Positions 1 to 7,840 of a stretch of DNA of 60,103 nt are shown here, in pieces; position 1 is the stretch's first letter, and each line of letters opens with the position of its first letter. This DNA comes from Planctomycetaceae bacterium (lineage in GTDB: Bacteria > Planctomycetota > Planctomycetia > Planctomycetales > Planctomycetaceae), in contig JAKFWC010000008.1 of NCBI GenBank assembly GCA_021732975.1, positions 1 through 60,103 of the forward strand, read 5' to 3'. The notes under the pieces were generated by a model that searched no databases, was not told where the DNA came from, and worked only from the letters and a program-made list of their open reading frames with translations. A program made the position numbers and the translations under genes.

Positions 1-128
1 GGGCCGCTTCCGCCGCCTGGCCCGCGACTACGAACGACTGACCACCACCCTCGCCGGCTGGCACTGGCTCGCCTTCCTCGGACTGATGCTCAGAAAAATG
101 ATCTTTCAAAGTGCATAACAGGCTCTAA
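1..128 (+). mobile_element. Right end of an IS5-family-like insertion sequence (truncated by window start)
   Basis: The transposase tail ends at 118 and is followed at once by AACAGGCTC (117-125) and then TAA (126-128). IS5-family elements of the IS427 type commonly end in GAGCCTGTT-like terminal repeats next to a TA or TNA target duplication, so the element probably ends at 125 with TAA as the duplicated target. The left end is outside the window, so the terminal repeat and target duplication cannot be confirmed here. Confidence 0.6.
2..118 (+). CDS. Transposase, IS5-like family, C-terminal 38 residues only
   Basis: Reading frame 2 is open from the first base to TAA at 116-118. The encoded tail contains FRRLARDYERL, then a Trp/Leu-rich helix, then LMLRK. 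This matches the extreme C-terminus of DDE transposases of the IS5 family, where an R-RLA/S-DYE motif precedes the final hydrophobic helix. The gene is cut by the window boundary, so the DDE catalytic core is not visible. It was found by reading the sequence directly because it has no start codon in the window. The family name rests on the tail motif and on the terminal sequence that follows. Confidence 0.7.
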   Translation, partial: GRFRRLARDYERLTTTLAGWHWLAFLGLMLRKMIFQSA

Positions 129-246
129 GACGAGAATTGGATGCAAAAGAGGAGAAGCGGTTTTGTGGCTAAAACTCCTGATCCTTCCGACGCATGATCA
201 ACTCAGATACGATCCGTATCACAGTCGTCTTACGAGAGGAGCACTG

Positions 247-1680
247 ATGCGGTATGCGGTCTGGTTGGGATGTGTGACGATCGTCTTCGCAATGTGTGGT
301 GTTACGATTGCCGCGGATCCACTCGGACTGCAAGCCGGGGCGGCGACGAGCAACATCACGCCGGAACTGGGCATCCCGATTGTCGGTGGATTCGCTCCGT
401 ATCCCGCGAAGCATGTGCATGATGAATTGCATGCCCGGTGTCTCGTGCTGGATGACGGCAAGACGAAACTCGCGCTCGTGGTGTGCGATCTGCTCGGTTT
501 TCATCGTGCCGTGAGTGAAGCCGCGCGGCAGCAGATCGAACAAGCCACGGGCATCCCGCGCTCGCATGTGTTGATCTCCGCCACGCACACGCACTCGGCA
601 GGGACGGCCCTCGGAGAAAAGCGATACAGTCCCGAGCAGCAACTCGACCTGTATCAGCAGTTCGTGGCGAAGCGCATCGCCGATGGTGTCCGCCGGGCAC
701 TGATCACATTACGACCAGCGGAAGTGGCGGTGGGGACGGTCGACATTCCGGAGCACGTCTTCAATCGCCGTTGGTTCATGAAGCCGGACACGATGCCGGA
801 GAATCCGTTCGGCAAGATCGATCAGGTAAAAATGAACCCGCCGGCCGGCAGCGCGAATCTGGTTGATCCCGCCGGGCCGACCGATCCAACGGTGTCGATC
901 ATCGCCGCCCGGGAACCGAACGGAGCGCCCATCGGCGTGTTTGCGACCTATTCGTTACATTACGTCGGCGGTGTGGGCGACGGCCACATTTCCGCGGATT
1001 ATTTCGCTGTCTTCGCGAACCATCTCACCCGGCAGATGGACGCCGAGCATCAAGACCCGCCGTTTGTGGCGATGATCGCCAACGGGACCAGCGGCGATAT
1101 CAACAACATCAACTTCCGCACGCCGCGAGCAGCGAAGAAACCGTACGAACAAATGCGCTATGTCGCTGAGGATGTCGCCGCGAAGGTGAAGGAGCGTATC
1201 GCAGCGTTGCCGTATCGGCGCGACATCAAACTGGATGCCCGCTATCGCGAACCCACGGTGAAATGGCGAAAACCCACGGAGGAAGATCGTGAATGGGCCG
1301 AAAAGACCTTGGAAACACGCCCCATTGTTCCCGGCAAGACGGACCTTTCACGCATCTATGCCGAGCGGACATTGGCGCTCGTCGATCTCCCTGAAACGAC
1401 GACCGTTCCCGTACAAGTCCTGGCGATTGGTGGCGCTCGGATCGGTACCATGCCGTGCGAGGTCTTCTGCGAAATCGGCCTCGAATTCCGTCAAGCCGCA
1501 AAATCACAGCCCGCATGGATGGTGTCGCTGAGTCATGGGTACTTCGGCTACCTGCCGACACCGAAGCATCACGACCTCGGCGGCTACGAAACCTGGCTTG
1601 GTACCAACCGCCTCGAACGCAATGCCTCCGTAATCCTGCTCGACAACCTCAAAGAAATGACAGCCGAAATAACGCCGTAA
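247..1680 (+). CDS. Exported neutral/alkaline ceramidase-like protein
   Basis: A 477-residue protein resembling the N-terminal metal-binding domain of neutral/alkaline non-lysosomal ceramidases, zinc amidohydrolases that cleave N-acyl sphingosine; relatives in planctomycetes are common and their substrates are unknown. The ATG at 247 is preferred over an upstream in-frame start because GAGGAG lies just before it and it yields a clean signal peptide (about residues 1-22, ending VTIAA). The metal-site motif THTH at 113-116 sits in SATHTHSAG. A second metal-site-like His is seen in YSLHYVGG. The C-terminal domain of full ceramidases is missing, which is usual for this short bacterial group. It stands alone downstream of the IS end. 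Ceramide specificity is not shown. Confidence 0.75.
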   Translation: MRYAVWLGCVTIVFAMCGVTIAADPLGLQAGAATSNITPELGIPIVGGFAPYPAKHVHDELHARCLVLDDGKTKLALVVCDLLGFHRAVSEAARQQIEQATGIPRSHVLISATHTHSAGTALGEKRYSPEQQLDLYQQFVAKRIADGVRRALITLRPAEVAVGTVDIPEHVFNRRWFMKPDTMPENPFGKIDQVKMNPPAGSANLVDPAGPTDPTVSIIAAREPNGAPIGVFATYSLHYVGGVGDGHISADYFAVFANHLTRQMDAEHQDPPFVAMIANGTSGDINNINFRTPRAAKKPYEQMRYVAEDVAAKVKERIAALPYRRDIKLDARYREPTVKWRKPTEEDREWAEKTLETRPIVPGKTDLSRIYAERTLALVDLPETTTVPVQVLAIGGARIGTMPCEVFCEIGLEFRQAAKSQPAWMVSLSHGYFGYLPTPKHHDLGGYETWLGTNRLERNASVILLDNLKEMTAEITP

Positions 1681-1694
1681 AGGCGAAGAGAGTG

Positions 1695-1904
1695 AGCCGC
1701 GAAAAGGCGCAAGGGGACGCAAAAAAGAAGTGAGGAGAGTGATCCACAGAAGGCACAGAGGACACAGAAAGGAAAAGGAGAGATAAGAAGATGAATTTCA
1801 AATTCTCTTTTCGCCTCTTTTCTGTGTCCTCTGTGCCTTCTGTGGATAAATACCTTCCGCCGCTCTCTCTTCCCTTCTGGGTCCCCTTGCGCCTTTTCGT
1901 GGCT
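1695..1904. repeat. Nested palindromic repeat element, copy 1
   Basis: Two inverted repeats sit one inside the other. The inner arms 1742-1770 and 1819-1847 are perfect 29-bp reverse complements (core CACAGAGGACACAG). The outer arms 1695-1730 and 1874-1904 match imperfectly (AGCCGCGAAAAGGCGCAAGG against the complement of its partner). The central 48 bases are purine-rich and non-coding. A second copy with the same inner and outer sequences is at 52475-52692. The right outer arm contains the stop codon of the sigma-54 activator. Confidence 0.9.
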
Positions 1905-3918
1905 AACCTCCGATGTCTTCGTCGTCTTCTTCACTCCCGGCTTCGCTCATGCCGAGTTGGCGCATTTTGCGGTAGAGGTTGCTGCGGTGGAGACCGAGGA
2001 GTTTGGCGGCTTCGCTCATGTTGCCACGCATGCGACGGATCGACCGGCGGATGTATTCCTGCTGGAAGAAATTCGTCGCTTCGCTGAGCCCCTGATTCTC
2101 CGTCGGTTCCGTGAATGTTTCTTTTTCGGGACTAAGAATGAACGCCAAGTCGTCGACTTCGATTTTGTCGTTCGGGGCGAGGAATGCCACGCGTTCCATC
2201 AAGTTGCGGAGTTCACGCACATTCCCCGGCCAAGCATGCATCTGCAACCGGCGTTTCGCATCCGCGGAGAGATTCAGCTTCGGTCGGCGTGATTGCACCG
2301 CGAACGTGCCGAGAAAATGCTCGGCCAGCGGGATGACATCATCGGGCCGGTCGCGCAACGGCGGTAGATCGAGCGTCACCACGTTGAGACGAAAGTACAA
2401 ATCCTCGCGGAATTTCTTGGCCCGCACAGCTTCTGCGAGTTTCGCATTCGTGGCGGCGATGACGCGCACATTGATGGGAATCGCTTGTGAACCGCCGACG
2501 CGCGTGATCACTTTTTGTTCCAGCACACGCAACAGTTTCGCCTGACCGCCGAGGCTCATGTCGCCGATTTCGTCGAGGAAAATCGTGCCTCCCTCGGCGG
2601 TTTCAAACTGACCGCGGCGCATGTCGCGGGCATCGGTAAAGGCACCTTTTTCATGACCGAAGAGTTCACTTTCCAGCAGGCTTTCCGCGAGGGCGGCACA
2701 GTTCACAGCGATGAAGGGATGAGCCGCTCGCGTTCCCTGATAATGCAGCGCCCGGGCGACGACTTCCTTGCCGGTACCGCTTTCGCCCAGGATGAGCACG
2801 GGCAGATCGGTCTCGGCGAGGCGTTTCACCGTGCTGCGAAGGGCGCTGATCGCCGGGCTGTCGCCGATGATCGCGACCCCTTTGGTCACCTGTTCGGTTA
2901 ACTGCTTGTTGGAGCGTAGCAGCGATTCCCGTTCGCGCGTGTTCTGCAACGCCGCCGCGACTTGAGCCGAGAGATCGGACAGCAGTTCTTCGTCATCGGC
3001 CGTGAACGAACCATCGAGCTTGTTGATGACCTCGAAGACGCCCAAAGTTTGCCGGTCGCCGCCGACCAGCGGGACACACATCAGGTTGCGGGTTTTGTAA
3101 CCGCTCGCCTGATCGACCTTCTTGCTGAATCGCGACTCGGCATACGCATCGTCGACGCGAACCGGCTTCCCCGTCTGCAACACTTCGCCAACGATGCCGG
3201 TCTTCTCGGGCAGTCGCAACGAGCCTCCATCGACACCGAGCGCTGGCCGCGCGACGATCTCGTGCTGTTCGCGATCCCAGAGGAAGATGCTGGCCCGATC
3301 ACAAGCAAGCAGCTTCGTCGCATCGACCGCGATCCGTTCCAGCAGCCCTTCCACATCGGGGAACGACACGATCTCTGCGGCGATGCTGAGAATCGTCTTT
3401 AACTGCCCGACCCGACGACGTTGCCCGGCCGTCGTCTGCACGGCGTCCCACAAGAGCCCGAGCGCCCGCGCGGTGAGGAACAACCCCGGCAGCACGTCAT
3501 CCGGGAGGCTACGGCCGTGCAACACCAGCGTCATTGATGGCTGCGTCCGGCTTCCCATCGGCGCGACCGCCATCATCCCCGCGGACCCCGGCAGTTTTTG
3601 CAAACCGGCATCCTCGCGGTCCAGCACTTCGGCCACGAATGAAAATGGAACCTCGTCGAGATTCCAGCGACCGTGCTGGGCGACGAATCCCCAATGGGTC
3701 GAGCGTTCCGCCACCGCCGCGGCTTGAGCCCCCAGTTCCCCGGCGATGTCGGCAATGATTTCACGCAGGAACACTGCTGGGTCGCTGGCATCGATCGCCC
3801 GACGGCCAATCTGTTCCAGCAGTTGCGTCAGCCTCCCGCCATCCGCGGCGGGGAAATTCGTCGGAACCTCATGCCATTTCAGCCATTTCGTCGGCACGGC
3901 GTGCTTTCTGAAAGTCAA
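1903..3918 (-). CDS. GAF-domain sigma-54-dependent transcriptional activator (bEBP)
   Basis: A 671-residue enhancer-binding protein that would remodel sigma-54 RNA polymerase at promoters of unknown genes. Residues 25-160 form a GAF-like region, 185-330 a clear GAF domain, 345-590 the AAA+ core and 630-660 a Fis-type helix-turn-helix. Visible motifs are Walker A GESGTGKE (378-385), the sigma-54 contact loop GAFTDA (425-430), Walker B GGTIFLDE (443-450) and the REDLYFRLN arginine-finger segment (504-512). No receiver domain is present, so a ligand or redox signal sensed by GAF is more likely than phosphorylation. The acidic tail EEDDED ends in a stop codon that lies inside a repeat arm. The partner gene is not adjacent. 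Confidence 0.92.
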   Translation of the reverse strand: MTFRKHAVPTKWLKWHEVPTNFPAADGGRLTQLLEQIGRRAIDASDPAVFLREIIADIAGELGAQAAAVAERSTHWGFVAQHGRWNLDEVPFSFVAEVLDREDAGLQKLPGSAGMMAVAPMGSRTQPSMTLVLHGRSLPDDVLPGLFLTARALGLLWDAVQTTAGQRRRVGQLKTILSIAAEIVSFPDVEGLLERIAVDATKLLACDRASIFLWDREQHEIVARPALGVDGGSLRLPEKTGIVGEVLQTGKPVRVDDAYAESRFSKKVDQASGYKTRNLMCVPLVGGDRQTLGVFEVINKLDGSFTADDEELLSDLSAQVAAALQNTRERESLLRSNKQLTEQVTKGVAIIGDSPAISALRSTVKRLAETDLPVLILGESGTGKEVVARALHYQGTRAAHPFIAVNCAALAESLLESELFGHEKGAFTDARDMRRGQFETAEGGTIFLDEIGDMSLGGQAKLLRVLEQKVITRVGGSQAIPINVRVIAATNAKLAEAVRAKKFREDLYFRLNVVTLDLPPLRDRPDDVIPLAEHFLGTFAVQSRRPKLNLSADAKRRLQMHAWPGNVRELRNLMERVAFLAPNDKIEVDDLAFILSPEKETFTEPTENQGLSEATNFFQQEYIRRSIRRMRGNMSEAAKLLGLHRSNLYRKMRQLGMSEAGSEEDDEDIGG

Positions 3919-4119
3919 TCGGAGAAGGATGTGCCATCAGAGTGAATCAATCGGCCGCGTCATCATAACCGCAGCATTTCGCCGCGCCATCCGATCTGTC
4001 GCCAAATTGAATGCACATTCGCCGTGCGTGCGGTCAAATCGTTCGCCAATCCTCCCGTCTGCTACGGGAAACTGATATGCTCACTCGCTGTTTTGAGGAT
4101 TTTCTGGAGAGCCATCACC

Positions 4120-4410
4120 GTGATTTACGCCAACATCTGGCTGACCGTGAAAGACGCTGCGGACGTGGCTGAAATCCGCGAACTTCTGCGCGAGCAGGGC
4201 CGTCTGTCCCGCCAGGAACCGGGCTGCGAGCGGTTTGAGGTGTATCAATCAAAAAACGACGCGCAGACATTCCTGCTCGTCGAACGCTGGGCGGATCAGG
4301 CCGCGCTCGATGCCCATCGACTGGCGACCGCGTACACCACGATCTATGTACCGAAAGTGTTGCCACGCGTGGAGCGGGTGCCGCACCCAAGCGACTTGGT
4401 TGAGGGTTGA
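4120..4410 (+). CDS. Antibiotic biosynthesis monooxygenase (ABM) domain protein
   Basis: A 96-residue single ABM-fold protein resembling quinol monooxygenases of the YgiN type, small dimeric proteins that oxidise quinols without cofactor. The GTG at 4120 is chosen because GGAGAG lies about 9 bases upstream and the domain begins directly (IYANIWLTVKD). Family features visible are the early beta strand, EPGCERFEVYQS, and LVERWADQAALDAH. The last four codons and TGA stop (4408-4410) lie within the left inverted repeat of the cassette at 4398-4856, so the natural C-terminus may have been replaced. The substrate is unknown. It stands just upstream of ilvD. Confidence 0.75.
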   Translation: MIYANIWLTVKDAADVAEIRELLREQGRLSRQEPGCERFEVYQSKNDAQTFLLVERWADQAALDAHRLATAYTTIYVPKVLPRVERVPHPSDLVEG

Positions 4411-4856
4411 GGGTCGAAGGTTGAGAGTCAGAAAGAGAGTCCATCGGAGGCTGAATGATGTTCGGCTTTGAGAAACTGGAAGTCTGGCAACTGGCGATCC
4501 AGTACTGCAATCAGATTTACTCCGTAACTCGCAACTTTCCGTCAGAAGAACGATTCGGACTGACCAATCAACTCCGACGCGCCGGTGTTTCCATCGCTGC
4601 CAACATTGCTGAAGGGAGCGGTCGCGGTTCCAGAAAAGACTTCTCCCGCTTCATCTAAATCGCATATGGATCACTTATGGAAACAGTCTCACACATTCGT
4701 ATCGCCCAAGAGCAATCATTCCTTCAGGCAGACGAGTACACGGCGCTTTATGCCGCCGCCGAAAAATTGGCTCGAATGCTTAGCGGCCTCCAAGCCAGCC
4801 TCCAGTAGTTTTGCCTCTTCAACTGACCCTCAACCTTCGACCATCAACCCTCAACC
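4398..4856. mobile_element. IVP cassette: four-helix-bundle gene between 34-bp inverted repeats
   Basis: The 34-base segments 4398-4431 and 4823-4856 are reverse complements at 32 of 34 positions (core GGTCGAAGGTTGAG). They enclose only one gene, the broken IVP-family gene at 4455-4808. The whole unit is 459 bp and fits exactly between the ABM gene and ilvD, whose ATG lies 12 bases beyond the right repeat. No transposase is present. This looks like a small non-autonomous mobile cassette, by analogy with IVP genes found inside intervening sequences of 23S rRNA; mobility is inferred, not shown. Confidence 0.65.
4455..4808 (+). pseudogene. Four-helix-bundle (23S rRNA intervening-sequence type, IVP) protein with in-frame TAA
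   Basis: The family is recognised from [12 protein letters not shown] near the N-terminus, then [18 protein letters not shown] and [13 protein letters not shown] at 4656-4658 interrupts the frame after 67 codons. The same frame continues without a shift as IAYGSLMETVSH and a final helix to TAG at 4806-4808. Family members normally have Tyr, Leu or Gly at the interrupted position, so one base change (TAT or TAC to TAA) explains it. The full product would be about 117 residues, the normal family length. The gene may be recently dead, or the stop may be read through. Function of these proteins is unclear; they form pentameric bundles related to Avd of diversity-generating retroelements. Confidence 0.85.
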
Positions 4857-4868
4857 ACAAACGACACC

Positions 4869-6542
4869 ATGCTCAACAAAATCTCATCCCGCATCACGCA
4901 ACCGAAATCCCAGGGCGCTTCGCAGGCCATGCTCTATGGCACCGGCATGACCCCCGAGGACATGAACAAGGCGCAGGTCGGCATTGCCAGCGTCTGGTAT
5001 GACGGCAACACCTGCAACATGCACCTCAATGTGCTGTCGGACAAGGTGAAGGAATCGGTCGTCGCTGCGGGGATGGTGGGGATGCGGTTCAACACCATTG
5101 GCGTGTCGGACGGCATTTCGATGGGGACCGACGGCATGTCGTTCTCGCTGCAGTCGCGCGACCTCATCGCCGACAGCATCGAAACCGTCATGTCGGCTCA
5201 GTGGTACGACGCCAATGTGTCGATCCCCGGTTGCGACAAGAACATGCCCGGCTGTCTCATCGCCATGGGCCGCCTCAATCGACCCTCGTTGATGATCTAC
5301 GGCGGCACCATCCGCCCCGGTTGTACGCCTAAGCATCCGAAGCTCGACATCGTCTCGGCGTTCCAGGCGTATGGCGAATTCATCACCGGCAAGATTACGG
5401 AAGACGAACGGGCCGAAGTCATTCGTTGCAGCATCCCCGGGGCGGGGGCGTGTGGCGGGATGTACACGGCGAACACGATGGCGTCGGCGATTGAAGCCCT
5501 CGGAATGTCGCTGCCGTACAGTTCGTCGATCCCTGCCGAAGACCCGCTGAAACTGGGCGAATGCGTCGCTGCCGGGAAGGCAATCCGCAAGCTGCTGGAA
5601 CTCGATCTCAAGCCGCGGGACATCATGACTCGTGCGGCCTTCGAGAACGCGATGGTCGTGATCATGGCGACCGGCGGATCAACCAATGCCGTGCTGCATC
5701 TCATCGCGATGGCCCGTGCCGTGGACGTGCCGCTAACGATTGACGACTTCCAAAAGACCAGCGACCGCGTGCCGTTCATTTCCGACTTGAAACCGTCCGG
5801 CAAGTATGTGATGGAAGACCTGCACAACGTCGGCGGCACCCCGGCATTGATGAAATACCTGCTCGAAAAGGGCTTCCTCGACGGCTCGTGCATGACGGTC
5901 ACCGGCAAGACGGTTGCCGAAAATCTGAAGGGCGTCCCCGGTCTCGCCGAAGGGCAGCAGGTGATCATGCCCATCGAAAAACCGATCAAGAAGACCGGCC
6001 ACATCCGCATCATGCGCGGCAACTTCTGTCCCGATGGTGCCGTCGCAAAAATCACCGGCAAAGAAGGCCTGAAATTCATCGGCCCCGCCCGCGTCTTCGA
6101 TCATGAAGAAGCGATGCTCAAAGGTATGGAAGACGGCAAGATTCAAAAGGGGGACGTGATCATCATCCGCTACGAAGGCCCCAAGGGTGGCCCGGGGATG
6201 CCGGAGATGCTGACGCCGACCTCGGTCATCATGGGAGCCGGGCTGGGTGAACACGTCGCCCTCATCACCGACGGCCGCTTCTCCGGCGGCTCGCACGGTT
6301 TCATCGTCGGCCACGTGACGCCCGAAGCTCAGGAAGGCGGCCCCATTGCCCTCGTGAAGGATGGCGACCGGATTGTCCTCGACGCGGAAAACAACCGCAT
6401 CGATGTCGACCTCTCCCCCGAAGTCCTCGCCCGCCGCAAAGCTGAATGGAAAGCCCCGGCCCTGCTCGCCACGCGTGGGACGCTCTACAAGTACATCAAG
6501 AACGTGAAGAGCGCCAGTGAAGGCTGCGTGACGGATGAGTGA
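4869..6542 (+). CDS. ilvD: Dihydroxy-acid dehydratase
   Basis: A 557-residue IlvD/Edd-family enzyme that dehydrates 2,3-dihydroxy-3-methylbutanoate and -pentanoate to the 2-keto acids in valine, leucine and isoleucine synthesis. Cys49 (DGNTCNMH), Cys122 (PGCDKNMPG) and Cys195 (GAGACGGMY) match the three ligands of the [2Fe-2S] enzymes; Lys124 fits the carbamylated Mg-binding lysine. The C-terminal GRFSGGSHG loop carries the catalytic serine. Length is normal. The start is fixed by the conserved N-terminus, but no good ribosome site precedes it because the inverted repeat of the IVP cassette ends 12 bases upstream. That insertion may have altered the native leader. Confidence 0.97.
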   Translation: MLNKISSRITQPKSQGASQAMLYGTGMTPEDMNKAQVGIASVWYDGNTCNMHLNVLSDKVKESVVAAGMVGMRFNTIGVSDGISMGTDGMSFSLQSRDLIADSIETVMSAQWYDANVSIPGCDKNMPGCLIAMGRLNRPSLMIYGGTIRPGCTPKHPKLDIVSAFQAYGEFITGKITEDERAEVIRCSIPGAGACGGMYTANTMASAIEALGMSLPYSSSIPAEDPLKLGECVAAGKAIRKLLELDLKPRDIMTRAAFENAMVVIMATGGSTNAVLHLIAMARAVDVPLTIDDFQKTSDRVPFISDLKPSGKYVMEDLHNVGGTPALMKYLLEKGFLDGSCMTVTGKTVAENLKGVPGLAEGQQVIMPIEKPIKKTGHIRIMRGNFCPDGAVAKITGKEGLKFIGPARVFDHEEAMLKGMEDGKIQKGDVIIIRYEGPKGGPGMPEMLTPTSVIMGAGLGEHVALITDGRFSGGSHGFIVGHVTPEAQEGGPIALVKDGDRIVLDAENNRIDVDLSPEVLARRKAEWKAPALLATRGTLYKYIKNVKSASEGCVTDE

Positions 6543-6602
6543 TCCGCGTCTCGTCGGGCAGCGTTCTCTGATGGAGATCAATTCCGCATCGGGATTCACA
6601 TC

Positions 6603-7829
6603 ATGTCGGAAACGCTGCCCTCGGAGATTGAAGTCGCGACTGGCCCCGATGGCATCACCACGTACGATTTTCCGCCTCGAAAGCTGGGGAACTGGCGTTG
6701 GTTCGGGTTGATCCCAGTCGGTTTCGGGATTGGGGTCATCAGTTTCATCACGGTCTGGACGATTGGCTTTGTCGGCGGGTTGATTCAAATTCTGGGGCCG
6801 TGGGGCGGGTTCAGTACCCTGTTCACGCTCCCCTTTCTCGGTGGAGGACTTGCCGCGATCTGGATCGGGTTCGTCGTGTTGATGGGACGAACGCGTTTGT
6901 GCGTCACCGATCGGCACCTCATCTCGATCGAAAAAGTCGGCTGGTTTTCGTGGAAACGACGAGTTGTCCGCAGCGATGTCGCACGACTTCAAGTGCAGGC
7001 GGGTGTGTCGGGGAAAGTGAATGGCGAGCCGCGCGAATTCGCCTCCTCGAAGGAATTCGCCGTGTTGACCGCCGAATTGACCTGTGGCAAGTCACGGCTG
7101 CTGGTTCCCGGTTATCCCCGAGAGTGGCTGGTGGCATTGGCCAACGAATTGTCCACGTTGCTGACCGTTGAAGCTCGTACGACCGAAGTACCCACACGCA
7201 TTGTCCCGGTCGCGGTAGTCGATGCGTCGACGATCAGCAATGGGGGAATCGAACGTCTGGAACAGCCGGCCGAGAGTCTGATCGATCATCAGATCTTACC
7301 CGACGGCTGTGTCTTCACCGTTCCCGCTCCTGGCGTATGGCAGGGAAGTGGCGGGTTGTTCGGTTTCAGTCTACTCTGGTGCGGCTTCATGACGGTCTTT
7401 ACCACCTTCGCAGGGTTCGCCTTCGCGAATGGAAAACCGAACAATGATGACGCTGTGTGGATTTTTCCCTTGTTTATCACGTTGTTCTGGGCCGTGGGAA
7501 TCGGCGTTCTCGTCGCCTCGATCAACATGGGCCGTCGTCAAGCCGCGATTGCGGTGACGAATGGCCGCATGAAATCGATTGTCTCCGGTCTGTTCGGTAC
7601 CACACGGAAGGAATGGGAACTCGCGGAGCTGGAAACGGTTCGCAAAGGTCCCAGTGGGATGGAGGTCAACGATGTGCCGGTGATGCAACTGCACATCGTT
7701 CCGCGGACAGGGGCGAAGTATGGATTGTTGACGGGTCGCGATGAAGCCGAACTGGAATGGATGGCGACGCATTTGCGGCGATATCTTTCCGGCGCGCGCG
7801 ACGCCGCATCGGACGACAATGCCGAATGA
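6603..7829 (+). CDS. Membrane protein with two pairs of transmembrane helices, unknown function
   Basis: A 408-residue protein I do not recognise by name. Hydrophobic segments at about residues 35-60 and 70-95 form a first helix pair, and about 240-265 and 275-300 a second. Each pair is followed by a soluble beta-rich segment (RLCVTDRHLISIEKVGW and IAVTNGRMKSIVSGLFG) of the kind seen in bacterial PH-like membrane domains, so the protein may be an internal duplication of TM hairpin plus PH-like domain. The gene is 60 bases after ilvD and ends 11 bases before the convergent vault-like gene. No transport or catalytic motif is visible. Confidence 0.6.
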   Translation: MSETLPSEIEVATGPDGITTYDFPPRKLGNWRWFGLIPVGFGIGVISFITVWTIGFVGGLIQILGPWGGFSTLFTLPFLGGGLAAIWIGFVVLMGRTRLCVTDRHLISIEKVGWFSWKRRVVRSDVARLQVQAGVSGKVNGEPREFASSKEFAVLTAELTCGKSRLLVPGYPREWLVALANELSTLLTVEARTTEVPTRIVPVAVVDASTISNGGIERLEQPAESLIDHQILPDGCVFTVPAPGVWQGSGGLFGFSLLWCGFMTVFTTFAGFAFANGKPNNDDAVWIFPLFITLFWAVGIGVLVASINMGRRQAAIAVTNGRMKSIVSGLFGTTRKEWELAELETVRKGPSGMEVNDVPVMQLHIVPRTGAKYGLLTGRDEAELEWMATHLRRYLSGARDAASDDNAE

Positions 7830-7840
7830 TGGTTGCCGGT

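Noticed and set aside
163..246. Upstream extension of the ceramidase-like gene
   Set aside because: The ATG at 247 has a strong ribosome site and starts a normal signal peptide; the extension lacks both.
5733..6992. Long open frame antisense to ilvD
   Set aside because: It is a shadow of the GC-rich ilvD and membrane-protein genes, with charged low-complexity sequence and no domain.
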